Shown: positions 1-6,187 of the stretch, piece by piece
Position numbering within the stretch: position 1 is the stretch's first letter
Layout: each line of letters starts with the position of its first letter
Assembly: GCA_035259145.1 (NCBI GenBank)
Contig: DATFWQ010000253.1
Location: forward strand, 1-12,836
DNA length: 12,836 nt
From: CF-161 sp035259145
GTDB taxonomy: Bacteria; Chloroflexota; Dormibacteria; Dormibacterales; Dormibacteraceae
Direction of reading: 5' to 3'
Notes under the pieces: model-generated
Databases searched by the model: none
What the model was told of the DNA's origin: nothing
The model's input: the letters and a program-made list of their open reading frames with translations, nothing else
Translations under genes and position numbers: made by a program

Positions 1-1314
1 GAGGCGGCACAGGCTGCACGGGCGGCCTTTCCCAGCTGGCGGGCGATGCCGCCACCCGCGCGAGGCGAGATCCTGCGCCGCGCCGCCGATGTCCTCGAGC
101 GGCGGGCGGAGGATGTTGGCCGAGAGTTCGCCCGTGAGGAGGGCAAGACGCTGGCAGAAGCGGTCGGGGAGGTGAGGCGGGCGGTTGCAATCCTCCGCTA
201 CTACGCAGCCCAGACCCTGGAGCCAGACGGGGAGACGTATCCGTCGGCCTCGCCCAGCATGCTGCTCTATGCGCGCCGGGAGCCGCTGGGCGTCGTGCTT
301 GCGATCACGCCCTGGAACTTCCCGATCGCGATTCCAGCCTGGAAGATCGCGCCCGCGCTCGCCTATGGGAATACCGTGGTCTGGAAGCCGGCCGAGCTGA
401 CTCCGCTGACCTCGGTCCGCCTCCTGGAGTCGCTGCGCGAAGGCGGTCTGCCCGACGGGGTGCTGAACCTGGTGGTCGGTCGCGGATCCGCGGTGGGGGA
501 TGCCTTGACCGGCCATCCCGAGGTCGACGCGATCACGTTCACGGGCTCCAACGCGGTCGGTAGGGCAATCCACCGAAAGGCGGTGGAGCTGGGCACGAAG
601 GTCCAGCTGGAGCTGGGCGGCAAGAACCCAGCAGTCGTCCTGGCCGATGCCGATCTCGACCACGCTGCGAACCAGGTGGCACGAGGCGCATTCCTCTCGG
701 CAGGCCAGAAGTGCACGGCGACGAGCCGGGTCATCGTCGACCGCGCAATCGCAGGCGCATTCCTTGACCGGCTGGCCTCGCTGGCCGGCTCCTGGAAGCT
801 GGGCGACCCGCTGGACCCGGAGACGAGGGTGGGGCCGGTGGTATCGGAGCCGGCCTTGCGCAGCATTCTCGGCTACCTCGACGAAGGCCGTGCGGGCGGC
901 GGAGAGTTCCTGGCTGGAGGCGACCGGGCGGACGAGCTCGGCGATGGCTACTTCGTGCGCCCCACCGTCATCTCGAGCCTCAATCGCGACTCGCGCCTGC
1001 TTCGCGAGGAGATCTTCGGCCCCGTCGCAGTCACGCTCGAGTCGGACGGCTTTGAGGAGGCGGTGACGCTGGCCAACGACACGCCCTTCGGGTTGTCCGC
1101 GAGCCTCTTTACTCGCGACCTGGGCGCGGCCCTGCGCTTCGCACAGGAGATACGGGCGGGCGTGGTCAAGGTCAACCAGGAATCAGCCGGCATAGAGCTC
1201 CAGGCCCCGTTCGGCGGTATGAAGCAGAGCTCGAGCGGGAGCCGGGAGCAGGGCAAGGTCGCGCGTGAGTTCTTCACGCAGTGGAAGACCGTATACGTGG
1301 ACCGCGCTCCATGA
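1..1314 (+). CDS. Aldehyde dehydrogenase, 5'-truncated by window edge (probable 2-oxoglutarate semialdehyde dehydrogenase)
   Basis: NAD(P)-dependent aldehyde dehydrogenase that oxidises an aldehyde to an acid. The frame is open to base 1 and reads EAAQAARAAFPSWRAMPP before the first in-window ATG at 46, so the true start lies upstream. About 437 residues of a usual 475-490 are present. Visible family motifs are TPWNFP (near base 307), FTGSNAVG, the general-base Glu in LELGGKNP (codon 610-612), the catalytic Cys in GQKCTATSR (codon 712-714) and EEIFGPV near the C-terminus. The stop overlaps the next start (ATGA, 1311-1314), indicating one operon. The neighbour resembles 2-keto-3-deoxy-pentonate dehydratase, whose product is 2-oxoglutarate semialdehyde, so I infer that substrate. 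Succinate-semialdehyde or another aldehyde remains possible from the fold alone. The family call is very secure; the substrate is moderately so. Confidence 0.93.
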   Translation, partial: EAAQAARAAFPSWRAMPPPARGEILRRAADVLERRAEDVGREFAREEGKTLAEAVGEVRRAVAILRYYAAQTLEPDGETYPSASPSMLLYARREPLGVVLAITPWNFPIAIPAWKIAPALAYGNTVVWKPAELTPLTSVRLLESLREGGLPDGVLNLVVGRGSAVGDALTGHPEVDAITFTGSNAVGRAIHRKAVELGTKVQLELGGKNPAVVLADADLDHAANQVARGAFLSAGQKCTATSRVIVDRAIAGAFLDRLASLAGSWKLGDPLDPETRVGPVVSEPALRSILGYLDEGRAGGGEFLAGGDRADELGDGYFVRPTVISSLNRDSRLLREEIFGPVAVTLESDGFEEAVTLANDTPFGLSASLFTRDLGAALRFAQEIRAGVVKVNQESAGIELQAPFGGMKQSSSGSREQGKVAREFFTQWKTVYVDRAP

Positions 1315-2219
1315 TCGCGACGGGTGACCTCCCCGCCGCGACGTCGGTGCTGAGGCTGGAGACCGGGGGCCGACAGGTACTGGCGCTCTGGCGTGGAGGG
1401 CTGCTCTTCGACGTCTCGCCCTTGACCCTGGACGAGCTCCTGGCGGTGCCTGCCGCCGAGATGCAGGCCCGTCTCGCAGAGGTGGGGCACGGGCCCCAGG
1501 TCGAGCCGGCCGCTGCGATATTGCTGGCTCCTGCCGGTGCCCAGGAGGTGTGGGCCTCGGGAGTCACCTATCTGCGCAGCCGTGAGGCGCGAATGGAGGA
1601 GTCCTCAGAAAGCGACGTCTACCAGCGCGTCTATCAGGCCGAGCGCCCGGAGCTCTTCTTCAAAGCCGCAGGCTGGCGGGTCGTTCCTCACGGCGGTCAG
1701 GTCGGAATCCGGCCGGACTCTGGCTGGGACGTGCCCGAGCCGGAGCTGGCGGTGCTCTCCAACAGCCGTGGCGAGGTGGTTGCCTACAGCTGCGGCAACG
1801 ACATGAGCTCGCGCTCGATAGAGGGCGAGAACCCCCTCTACCTTCCTCAGGCCAAGGTCTACGACCGGAGTTGCTCGATCGGGCCCGCGGCGGTGCTGGC
1901 CTGGGAGGTGGGGGACCTCGGCGCAGCTCACGTTCGCATGACAATTGAGCGTCAGGGCTCCGAGGTCTTCAGTGGCGAGGCCGGGTTGGCCGAGATGGTT
2001 CGAGACCCCGCCGAGCTGTGTGGGGTCCTCCATTCCGCGTACCCGTTACCGGCCGGGGCCTGGCTGCTGACCGGAACGTCGATCGTGCCACCGCCGCCAT
2101 ACACGGCGGCCGAGGGCGACCAGGTGACAATCTCGATCGACGGGTTGGGCCAGCTCACCAACCGGCTCGTCACCGTCCCGCATTCCGGCGCGACCGCGCT
2201 CCCCCGCCTACGCGAGTAG
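1311..2219 (+). CDS. Fumarylacetoacetate hydrolase family protein, probable 2-dehydro-3-deoxy-D-arabinonate dehydratase
   Basis: A 302-residue FAH-fold enzyme. The start chosen is the ATG at 1311 inside the ATGA overlap with the upstream stop; an in-frame ATG at 1281 would lengthen the overlap for no visible reason. Motifs include GVTYLRSREARMEES (near residue 84), VYQRVYQAERPELFFKA, the acidic metal-ligand region EPELAVL (residues 143-149) and NDMSSRSIEGENPLYLPQAK. The last two are typical of FAH proteins acting on 2-keto-3-deoxy sugar acids. In the oxidative pentose (Weimberg-type) route this subfamily dehydrates 2-keto-3-deoxy-arabinonate/xylonate to 2-oxoglutarate semialdehyde, which the upstream dehydrogenase would then oxidise. 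The function rests on resemblance plus pairing; acylpyruvate hydrolase is the main alternative. The stop codon lies inside a strong hairpin. Confidence 0.85.
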   Translation: MIATGDLPAATSVLRLETGGRQVLALWRGGLLFDVSPLTLDELLAVPAAEMQARLAEVGHGPQVEPAAAILLAPAGAQEVWASGVTYLRSREARMEESSESDVYQRVYQAERPELFFKAAGWRVVPHGGQVGIRPDSGWDVPEPELAVLSNSRGEVVAYSCGNDMSSRSIEGENPLYLPQAKVYDRSCSIGPAAVLAWEVGDLGAAHVRMTIERQGSEVFSGEAGLAEMVRDPAELCGVLHSAYPLPAGAWLLTGTSIVPPPPYTAAEGDQVTISIDGLGQLTNRLVTVPHSGATALPRLRE

Positions 2220-2223
2220 GCGG
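2204..2223 (+). terminator. Hairpin overlapping the stop codon, possible terminator
   Basis: Perfect 8-bp stem, CCGCCTAC pairing with GTAGGCGG, closed by a GCGA (GNRA) tetraloop. The TAG stop of the FAH-family gene (2217-2219) lies in the 3' arm. Only TT follows the stem, so the U-tract is poor. It may work as a Rho-assisted terminator or a 3'-end stabiliser. Confidence 0.5.
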
Positions 2224-2347
2224 TTGCGCAGCAGCGGCAGGTCTCGGGCCGTCGAGTTCTTCCCGATTTCCGGACCTTGCTGCGGCCCCAGCCTTCCCAA
2301 CGCCGGCGGCTGCAGATGCGTCGAGAGCGACCCGAGCGCCCCGGCAT

Positions 2348-2484
2348 TTACCGGATGTGCACACCGACGGCGTTTCGCCAGGCGAGCATCTCCTTCAGTA
2401 GGGCGAGGTCGTACCCGTCGTCGGTGGGGGCGTATGACCCCGTACGGCTGTGTGATCCGGGCGCCAATTCCTGCCCGAGTTCGA
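2348..2484 (-). pseudogene. Possible C-terminal coding remnant downstream of the aldolase
   Basis: Between the FAH-family stop and the aldolase stop, the minus strand keeps an open frame ending in TAA at 2348-2350. Its last residues read protein-like: GSYAPTDDGYDLALLKEM, then LAWRNAVGVHIR. The same frame runs back antiparallel under the aldolase, where it is only a shadow, so any real sequence would be this short tail. Class I aldolases often end with a segment like NSxAxxGxYxP, so the tail may be a frame-displaced aldolase C-terminus. It may equally be the end of an unrelated lost gene or chance. I do not recognise the family. The remaining bases 2224-2347 show nothing else I can name. Confidence 0.25.
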
Positions 2485-3489
2485 CTACGTGCGGACGCTC
2501 AAGGCACGGCGCAGCACATGACTGTTCGCCCGGGCCCGCTCCAGCAGCGCCAGCTGTGCAGCCTCGGCATTCTCGTGCCGGCCGCCCCACGCCCGCAGCG
2601 CCGACTCCTGGAGGGCTCGGCCAAACGAGAAGCAGATGCGCCACGGGTGCTGGCCCAGTCTTGCGATCTCGTCCAGGTTGGCGGTCGCAGCCTCCTCGGA
2701 CTGGCCGCCAGACAGAAACGCGACACCGGGCACGTCGGCCGGCACGTGGGCGCGCAGGACCTCGACCGTGCGCCGCGCCACCTCGGCCGGGGACGCGGAG
2801 GCGAAGATCGCCGAGCCCGGCGTCACCATGTTCGTCTTGAGCACCGTCCCCGCCAGCGAGACGCCGTGCGCGCGAAGCTCCGAGAAGACGGCCGTGAGCG
2901 TGCGCGAAGTGGCTGACGCGCAGTCCTCGAGCGAGTGCGCGCCGTTCATCAGGACCTCGGGCTCGACTATCGGCACCAGGCCGCCGTCCTGGCAGACACG
3001 TGCGTAGCGCCCGAGCAGCCAGGCGTTGACTTCGATGGCCGCCGCCGAGGGAAGGCCGGGACCGACGTGGAGAACCGCGCGCCACTTCGCGAACTGCGCG
3101 CCGAGCTCCCGATACTCGACCAGCCGAGCGGCCAGACGGTCGAGCCCTTCTGTCACCTGCTCCACCGAGGAGGGCGCCAAAGGCACCAGGCCACGATCCA
3201 CCTTGATGCCAGGGATCATCCCCTGAGCCGCAAGGAATGTCGCGATCGGGGTGCGGTCCGGCATCTGCTGCCGCAGCGTCTCGTCGTAGAGGATGACGGC
3301 GCTGATGAACTCCGACAGGCCGGGAGCGCCCACAAGGATCTGACGGTAGTCGAGGCGAGTCTCCTCGGTGGACTCCACGCCCAGTGACGCAAACCGCTTG
3401 GCGATCGTGCCGGTGCTCTCGTCTGCCGCGAGGATCCCCTTGCTGTCGGCCACCATCGCCCTGGCGGTGGTGGCGAGTCCCAGCATCAT
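2485..3489 (-). CDS. Class I fructose-1,6-bisphosphate aldolase
   Basis: A 334-residue cytosolic aldolase that cleaves fructose-1,6-bisphosphate to dihydroxyacetone phosphate and glyceraldehyde-3-phosphate through a lysine Schiff base, with no metal. Near the N-terminus ARAMVADSKGILAADESTG matches the class I signature. The Schiff-base lysine is Lys218, in LAGTVLKTNMVTPG (codon 2836-2838); vertebrate enzymes have LKPNMV, so the Pro is Thr here. FLSGGQSEEAATANL and CFSFGRALQ complete the C-terminal active-site region. The start is one of two adjacent ATGs (3489 or 3486); no strong Shine-Dalgarno precedes either. The C-terminus (ANSHVLRRALSVRT) departs from the usual NSxAxxGxY tail, which may reflect a late frame change. 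It stands alone on its strand and diverges from hsp20. Confidence 0.95.
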   Translation of the reverse strand: MMLGLATTARAMVADSKGILAADESTGTIAKRFASLGVESTEETRLDYRQILVGAPGLSEFISAVILYDETLRQQMPDRTPIATFLAAQGMIPGIKVDRGLVPLAPSSVEQVTEGLDRLAARLVEYRELGAQFAKWRAVLHVGPGLPSAAAIEVNAWLLGRYARVCQDGGLVPIVEPEVLMNGAHSLEDCASATSRTLTAVFSELRAHGVSLAGTVLKTNMVTPGSAIFASASPAEVARRTVEVLRAHVPADVPGVAFLSGGQSEEAATANLDEIARLGQHPWRICFSFGRALQESALRAWGGRHENAEAAQLALLERARANSHVLRRALSVRT

Positions 3490-3675
3490 TGCTGTCCAAG
3501 AAACTACGACGCCCCGCCGGCCGGTGTGGTGGTCACGGTCAATCTGGTCGGGCGGAATCCTGGTGGGCCTGTTCCACCTCTCAGGCGGTGGCCACCCGCG
3601 GTACTTTTCGCCGGGCCGCTTGATCAGGGTTTCGTCGTCGTGTGTCTCGACGGTGGGCGGCCAGTCGAGCTTCCC

Positions 3676-3714
3676 CGCCGCTGAGACACCTGGCCACCCG
3701 TTGGAGACGGGTGC
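3676..3714. repeat. Imperfect repeat, copy 1 (39 bp), hairpin-forming
   Basis: This copy begins CGCCGCTGAGAC and ends GAGACGGGTGC. It matches the unit at 3733-3768 at both ends and around GGCCA/GGCCATC in the middle. Inside it, CACCCGT (3695-3701) pairs perfectly with ACGGGTG (3707-3713) over a 5-nt loop. An outer arm CTGAGAC (3681-3687) pairs with GTCTCAG (3723-3729), so 3681-3729 can fold as one extended stem-loop. Function is unknown; it lies in the divergent fba/hsp20 intergenic region. Confidence 0.5.
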
Positions 3715-3732
3715 CGTTCTAGGTCTCAGGTG

Positions 3733-3768
3733 CGCCGCCGATACGGCCGGCCATCTCCCGACGGGTGC
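3733..3768. repeat. Imperfect repeat, copy 2 (36 bp)
   Basis: This copy runs from CGCCGCCGATACGG to CCCGACGGGTGC and is the second copy of the 3676-3714 unit, 3 bp shorter and starting 57 bp further on. It lacks the well-formed inner hairpin of the first copy. A weaker third echo, GGTGGCCACCCGCGG, lies near 3585-3600. Together they may be a small repeat family, a structured leader for the aldolase (read on the minus strand) or chance GC-rich similarity. Confidence 0.4.
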
Positions 3769-3795
3769 GTCAGTCTATTCACTATATCTGAGCTT

Positions 3796-3824
3796 CCAGT
3801 TAACCCTTTTACGGACTTAACTGG
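3796..3824. promoter_or_regulatory. Perfect inverted repeat in AT-rich patch, candidate operator/promoter for hsp20
   Basis: CCAGTTAA (3796-3803) and TTAACTGG (3817-3824) form a perfect 8-bp inverted repeat with a 13-bp spacer. A second dyad, TAACCC (3801-3806) with GGGTTA (3823-3828), is interleaved. The surrounding 3771-3850 stretch is clearly AT-rich against GC-rich flanks, as expected of a promoter. A weak sigma-70-like pair, TTTACG (3808-3813) and TCTACT (3831-3836) with 17 bp between, would place the dyad over the -35 box and spacer, a repressor-like position. No CIRCE (TTAGCACTC-N9-GAGTGCTAA) or HAIR element was seen. The inverted repeat is certain; its role is inferred. Confidence 0.45.
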
Positions 3825-3932
3825 GTTATTTCTACTGATATCGTTCATATTTCGGCGGCCGGCCACCCTTACTCATAAAGTGTCCGCCGGAAACGGACGC
3901 CTGCATTGTTGAGATTCCTGAGACATTGCCCA

Positions 3933-3942
3933 GAGGAGGTGA
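3933..3942 (+). promoter_or_regulatory. Strong ribosome binding site that sets the hsp20 TTG start
   Basis: GAGGAGGTGA matches the 16S anti-Shine-Dalgarno complement at nine of ten positions. It lies 7 nt before TTG 3950. This favours TTG 3950 over the upstream in-frame TTG 3926, which would put the site inside the gene. TCCT at 3916-3919 can pair with AGGA at 3934-3937, a weak helix that could mask the site. Confidence 0.7.
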
Positions 3943-3949
3943 GCAAGTC

Positions 3950-4456
3950 TTGACGTTAGCCCACTGGAGCCCAACGAGCGAGCTCACGAACCTGCACACT
4001 GCGATGGACCGTCTGTTCAGCGATCTTTTCGGGGAGCCCATGCGCAGCCCCCTTACAGCGGAGATGGGTCGGGCCGGAGCGCCCACAAACCACCTCCCGG
4101 TCGACATCGCTGTGGTCGATAACGGCTACCGGATCCAGGCTCCCGTGCCTGGCTTCAAGCCTGAAGACGTGGAGGTGACATTCTCAGACGGCGTCCTCAC
4201 GATCAACGCCAGGCGTTCGGAGGAAAAAAGCCGTCAAGAGGGGAACTACCTGCGCCGCGAGGTGGCCTTCGGCAACTTCCAGCGCCACATCACGCTACCC
4301 GGCGACGTGCGAGCCGACGAGATAAAAGCAAGATTCGACAACGGCATTCTGACCCTGGAGGTGCCGAGGGCGCCGAAGCCGAAGCCGATGCGGATCCCGA
4401 TTCAGCCCGGCGAGCGGGCCAAGCAGCCGGCCGGCGCGAGATCGAAGAGCCGCTGA
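3950..4456 (+). CDS. Hsp20/alpha-crystallin small heat-shock protein
   Basis: A 168-residue ATP-independent holdase that binds unfolding proteins in the cytosol and forms oligomers. The start is TTG 3950, chosen by the strong Shine-Dalgarno. The N-terminal arm carries the typical amphipathic DRLFSDLFGEP (residues 20-30). The alpha-crystallin domain spans about 47-140, with VDIAVVDNGYRIQAPVPGFKP at its beginning and the family motif GILTLEVP at 132-139. The C-terminal I-x-I anchor is IPI at 149-151, followed by a basic tail. It is the first gene of a plus-strand stress cluster containing a clpB-like remnant, a BON protein, grpE and adk. The long AT-rich leader with a dyad suggests stress-dependent transcription. 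Confidence 0.95.
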   Translation: MTLAHWSPTSELTNLHTAMDRLFSDLFGEPMRSPLTAEMGRAGAPTNHLPVDIAVVDNGYRIQAPVPGFKPEDVEVTFSDGVLTINARRSEEKSRQEGNYLRREVAFGNFQRHITLPGDVRADEIKARFDNGILTLEVPRAPKPKPMRIPIQPGERAKQPAGARSKSR

Positions 4457-4470
4457 CGCGGCGAGCGCGA

Positions 4471-4486
4471 GGCCGCCGCAGCGGCC
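4471..4486 (+). terminator. Short GC hairpin after hsp20
   Basis: GGCCGC-CGCA-GCGGCC, a perfect 6-bp GC stem 14 nt after the hsp20 stop, followed by CCCTT rather than a U-tract. It could attenuate transcription or protect the hsp20 mRNA 3' end; GC-rich composition makes chance formation possible. Confidence 0.3.
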
Positions 4487-4537
4487 CCTTGCGTGGACGA
4501 CCTGACGGCCCGGAGGGCTCAGGTCCTTGTGACATCA

Positions 4538-4669
4538 ATGGGGCTCGACAAACTCACGGAAAAGGCCCAGGACGCGCTGCAGGCTGCCGCCCGCCGTCGA
4601 CGTGGAGAACGGTGAGCTGCTCTCCAGCAAGGAGGCTCTTGTCGAGACAACGGCGGGTCGCGCAGGGGC
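4538..4669 (+). pseudogene. clpB-like remnant: N- and C-terminal ends joined by a large internal deletion
   Basis: From ATG 4538 the translation MGLDKLTEKAQDALQAA matches the very start of the ClpB disaggregase (family start like MDxxKLTEKAQEALQAA), then falls out of frame and stops at 4613-4615. In the overlapping frame from about 4596 the reading is VDVENGELLSSKEALVE, ending at TGA near 4669. This resembles the extreme C-terminus of ClpB (family ends in forms like VDVEDGxLVF). The whole body of about 800 residues, including both AAA+ modules, is missing. ClpB is the Hsp70-partner disaggregase and is often encoded near hsp20/grpE, so context agrees. The N-terminal match is convincing; the C-terminal match is short and less certain. 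Confidence 0.5.
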
Positions 4670-4683
4670 TTGAGGGCGCCGTG

Positions 4684-4901
4684 ATGCGATCTGCCTCAGC
4701 GGGGGATGCGGCGCGGACGTTGGCCGGTGTCGGACGCCGCCGTCTGCCGGTGTTCTCCTCTGACGACGGGCGTCCGGTTGGGCGTGTCCAGCGTTGGCCG
4801 ACGAGCGCCGAAGGCCGGCAGCTCCTGGTCCGTTCAGGCTGGTGGTCTTCGACTGTTCGTCGAGTAGCCCTCTCCGACGTCGCCTCGGTGGAATCGAGGG
4901 G
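4684..4901 (+). pseudogene. PRC-barrel-like N-terminal region of the BON gene, disrupted by frame changes
   Basis: From ATG 4684 one frame reads GRRRLPVFSSDDGRPVGRVQR, a PRC-barrel-like opening. At 4794 the continuation LADERRRPAA lies in the frame of the downstream BON protein. From 4822 LLVRSGWW and later RRVALSDVASVE return to the first frame. From about 4890-4899 the frame changes again into EGVLLGLDREHFLRQP. Stitched together this gives a coherent PRC-barrel followed by BON domains, so about three single-base indels appear to separate it from an intact ancestor. They are either mutations or sequencing errors. PRC-barrels are small beta-barrel domains found in ribosome-maturation, photosynthetic and stress proteins. 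Confidence 0.5.
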
Positions 4902-5507
4902 GTCCTGCTCGGCCTCGACCGCGAGCACTTCCTTAGGCAGCCCCGGTACGTGCCGGACGACGAGCTTGGTGTTGCGGCGTATGAAGCCCTGTGGACTGTC
5001 GTGCCGCTCCGCTACGCGGCTGTCCGTTCCATCGAGATCCAGGTGCGCGAGGGGGTCGTCCGACTGTCTGGCCACGTGGCCAATGAAGTACGCAGACGCC
5101 AGGCGATCCGGCGCGTCAACGCCACGCCTGGGGTGGTGCAGGTCAAGGACGACCTTGTGACCGACGAGCAGCTGGTGAAGGCGGTCGCTCTGGCGATGCT
5201 GCCCTACCGGGAGCTGCAGCCGAGCCGGGTCAGGATCAGCTCTGACGCCGGCCGGGTGATCCTGGAGGGTGAGCTGGAATCGCCGAGGGACGTCGAGCTC
5301 GCGATCTGGGTTGCCGGTTCGGTGCCCGGCGTGGCGTCCGTCGAGAGCGGGCTGCTGGCACGCGAGCGGCCGGGCCCACGGCCAGGCCCGCATCAGCCTC
5401 CCAGACCTTCGCAGGAGCGCAGGCTCGTCATGATCGTTCCCAGTGAGTTGTGCCCGCCAGGGCGCTACGTGACTGAAGATGGCAACCGAACCCGACCGCG
5501 AGGCTGA
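4794..5507 (+). CDS. Protein with two BON domains (N-terminus likely out of frame)
   Basis: A 237-residue frame from TTG 4794. Residues about 72-127 form a BON domain (IEIQVREGVVRLSGHVANEV, then a TPGVVQVKDDLV ending). A second BON-like unit spans about 128-189, with VILEGELESPRDVELA and VPGVASVESGLL. BON domains (as in OsmY) bind phospholipid or other surfaces and are common in stress-induced proteins. No signal peptide or membrane segment is visible, so a cytosolic or peripheral protein is likely. Residues before about 40 are probably a scrambled PRC-barrel, so the annotated start is uncertain and the native start may be near 4684. The tail is proline/arginine-rich and overlaps grpE by 29 bp, suggesting co-transcription. 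Confidence 0.75.
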   Translation: MADERRRPAAPGPFRLVVFDCSSSSPLRRRLGGIEGVLLGLDREHFLRQPRYVPDDELGVAAYEALWTVVPLRYAAVRSIEIQVREGVVRLSGHVANEVRRRQAIRRVNATPGVVQVKDDLVTDEQLVKAVALAMLPYRELQPSRVRISSDAGRVILEGELESPRDVELAIWVAGSVPGVASVESGLLARERPGPRPGPHQPPRPSQERRLVMIVPSELCPPGRYVTEDGNRTRPRG

Positions 5508-5970
5508 GTGCCAGGACCGCTACCTTCGGCTGGCGGCCGAGTTTGACAACTTCAAGAAGCGGGCACGGCGGGAACAGCGGGAGATCAGGAAGCACGCGGC
5601 GGAGGAGGTTGCGACGCGGCTGTTGCCCGTGCTGGACGACGCCGAGCGAGCGATGGTGCAGGTGCCGGACGGCACCGATCCGAGCTGGCTGAGAGGCATC
5701 CAGTTGACGCTGCAGAAGCTGCAAGACGTGCTGGCCTCAGTTGGTATTGAGCCGATCGAGGCGGTCGGCGCTCCCTTCGATCCAAAGCTGCACGAGGCGA
5801 TCGGGTCGGAGGAGTCGTCCGAGCATCCGGAAGGGACAGTGGTGTCGGAGGTGCGACGCGGGTACCGGACCCATGACAGAGTGCTGCGCCCCTCACTGGT
5901 GAAGCTGGCGCGACCGCCGGCCGGAGATGAAGCTGCCAGACCGGACGGGACCCCGGAAGAGCACGTATGA
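5479..5970 (+). CDS. grpE: GrpE nucleotide exchange factor
   Basis: A 163-residue co-chaperone that dimerises and drives ADP release from DnaK (Hsp70). The conserved core begins RYLRLAAEFDNFKKRARRE (residues 14-32) and continues with LLPVLDDAERA (48-58). The beta-domain part is FDPKLHEAIG (100-109), with the signature GYRTHDRVLRPSLV near 128-141. The long N-terminal helix is shorter than in E. coli GrpE (197 residues), as in several Gram-positive-type proteins. It starts at ATG 5479 inside the end of the BON gene; the preceding Shine-Dalgarno is weak, consistent with translational coupling. No dnaK lies in the window, and the expected dnaJ neighbour seems reduced to a stub, so its Hsp70 partner must be encoded elsewhere if it is functional. 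Confidence 0.95.
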   Translation: MATEPDREAECQDRYLRLAAEFDNFKKRARREQREIRKHAAEEVATRLLPVLDDAERAMVQVPDGTDPSWLRGIQLTLQKLQDVLASVGIEPIEAVGAPFDPKLHEAIGSEESSEHPEGTVVSEVRRGYRTHDRVLRPSLVKLARPPAGDEAARPDGTPEEHV

Positions 5971-6043
5971 CCTAGGTTCTCCGAGTCATCACCGAGCCGA
6001 CCGATGCCTCCCCCGCACACGGGCTCGACAAGGAGAACGAGAC

Positions 6044-6140
6044 GTGGTCGGCCGTACTCAGACGTTTACATCCTTTACGTTGGGAAGGATGTGTCCGAGG
6101 TGAAGGCCACCGACGGCGGGACACGTCTCGAGGGCGACGG
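6044..6140 (+). pseudogene. Possible J-domain (DnaJ/CbpA) N-terminal stub with frameshift
   Basis: AGGAGA at 6031-6036 precedes GTG 6044, which reads VVGRTQ. At 6061 a one-base shift opens DVYILYVGKDVSEVKAT. This resembles the J-domain opening DYYxILGVxKDASExEIKxAY, with the Y-IL-VGKD-SE-KA positions kept. No HPD motif follows, and the rest of a DnaJ is missing before adk starts at 6188. Position directly after grpE is the classic place for dnaJ, which supports the reading. It rests on a short match; the alternative is a small unrelated ORF (one frame is open 6004-6285 but runs into adk). Confidence 0.4.
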
Positions 6141-6187
6141 CTACAACCGCCAGTCCACCCGGCTGGAGACCACCACATGGGAGCGGG

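Noticed and set aside
2348..3499. Long minus-strand open frame of 383 codons over the aldolase
   Set aside because: It is the shifted shadow of the class I aldolase in GC-rich DNA. Only the short tail past the aldolase stop was kept, as a weak possibility.
3771..3949. CIRCE or HAIR heat-shock operator upstream of hsp20
   Set aside because: Neither TTAGCACTC-N9-GAGTGCTAA nor CTTGAGT-N7-ACTCAAG is present; the dyad there has a different sequence.
4684..4930. Programmed frameshifting in the BON gene
   Set aside because: About three shifts without slippery heptamers or a downstream pseudoknot are better explained by indels.
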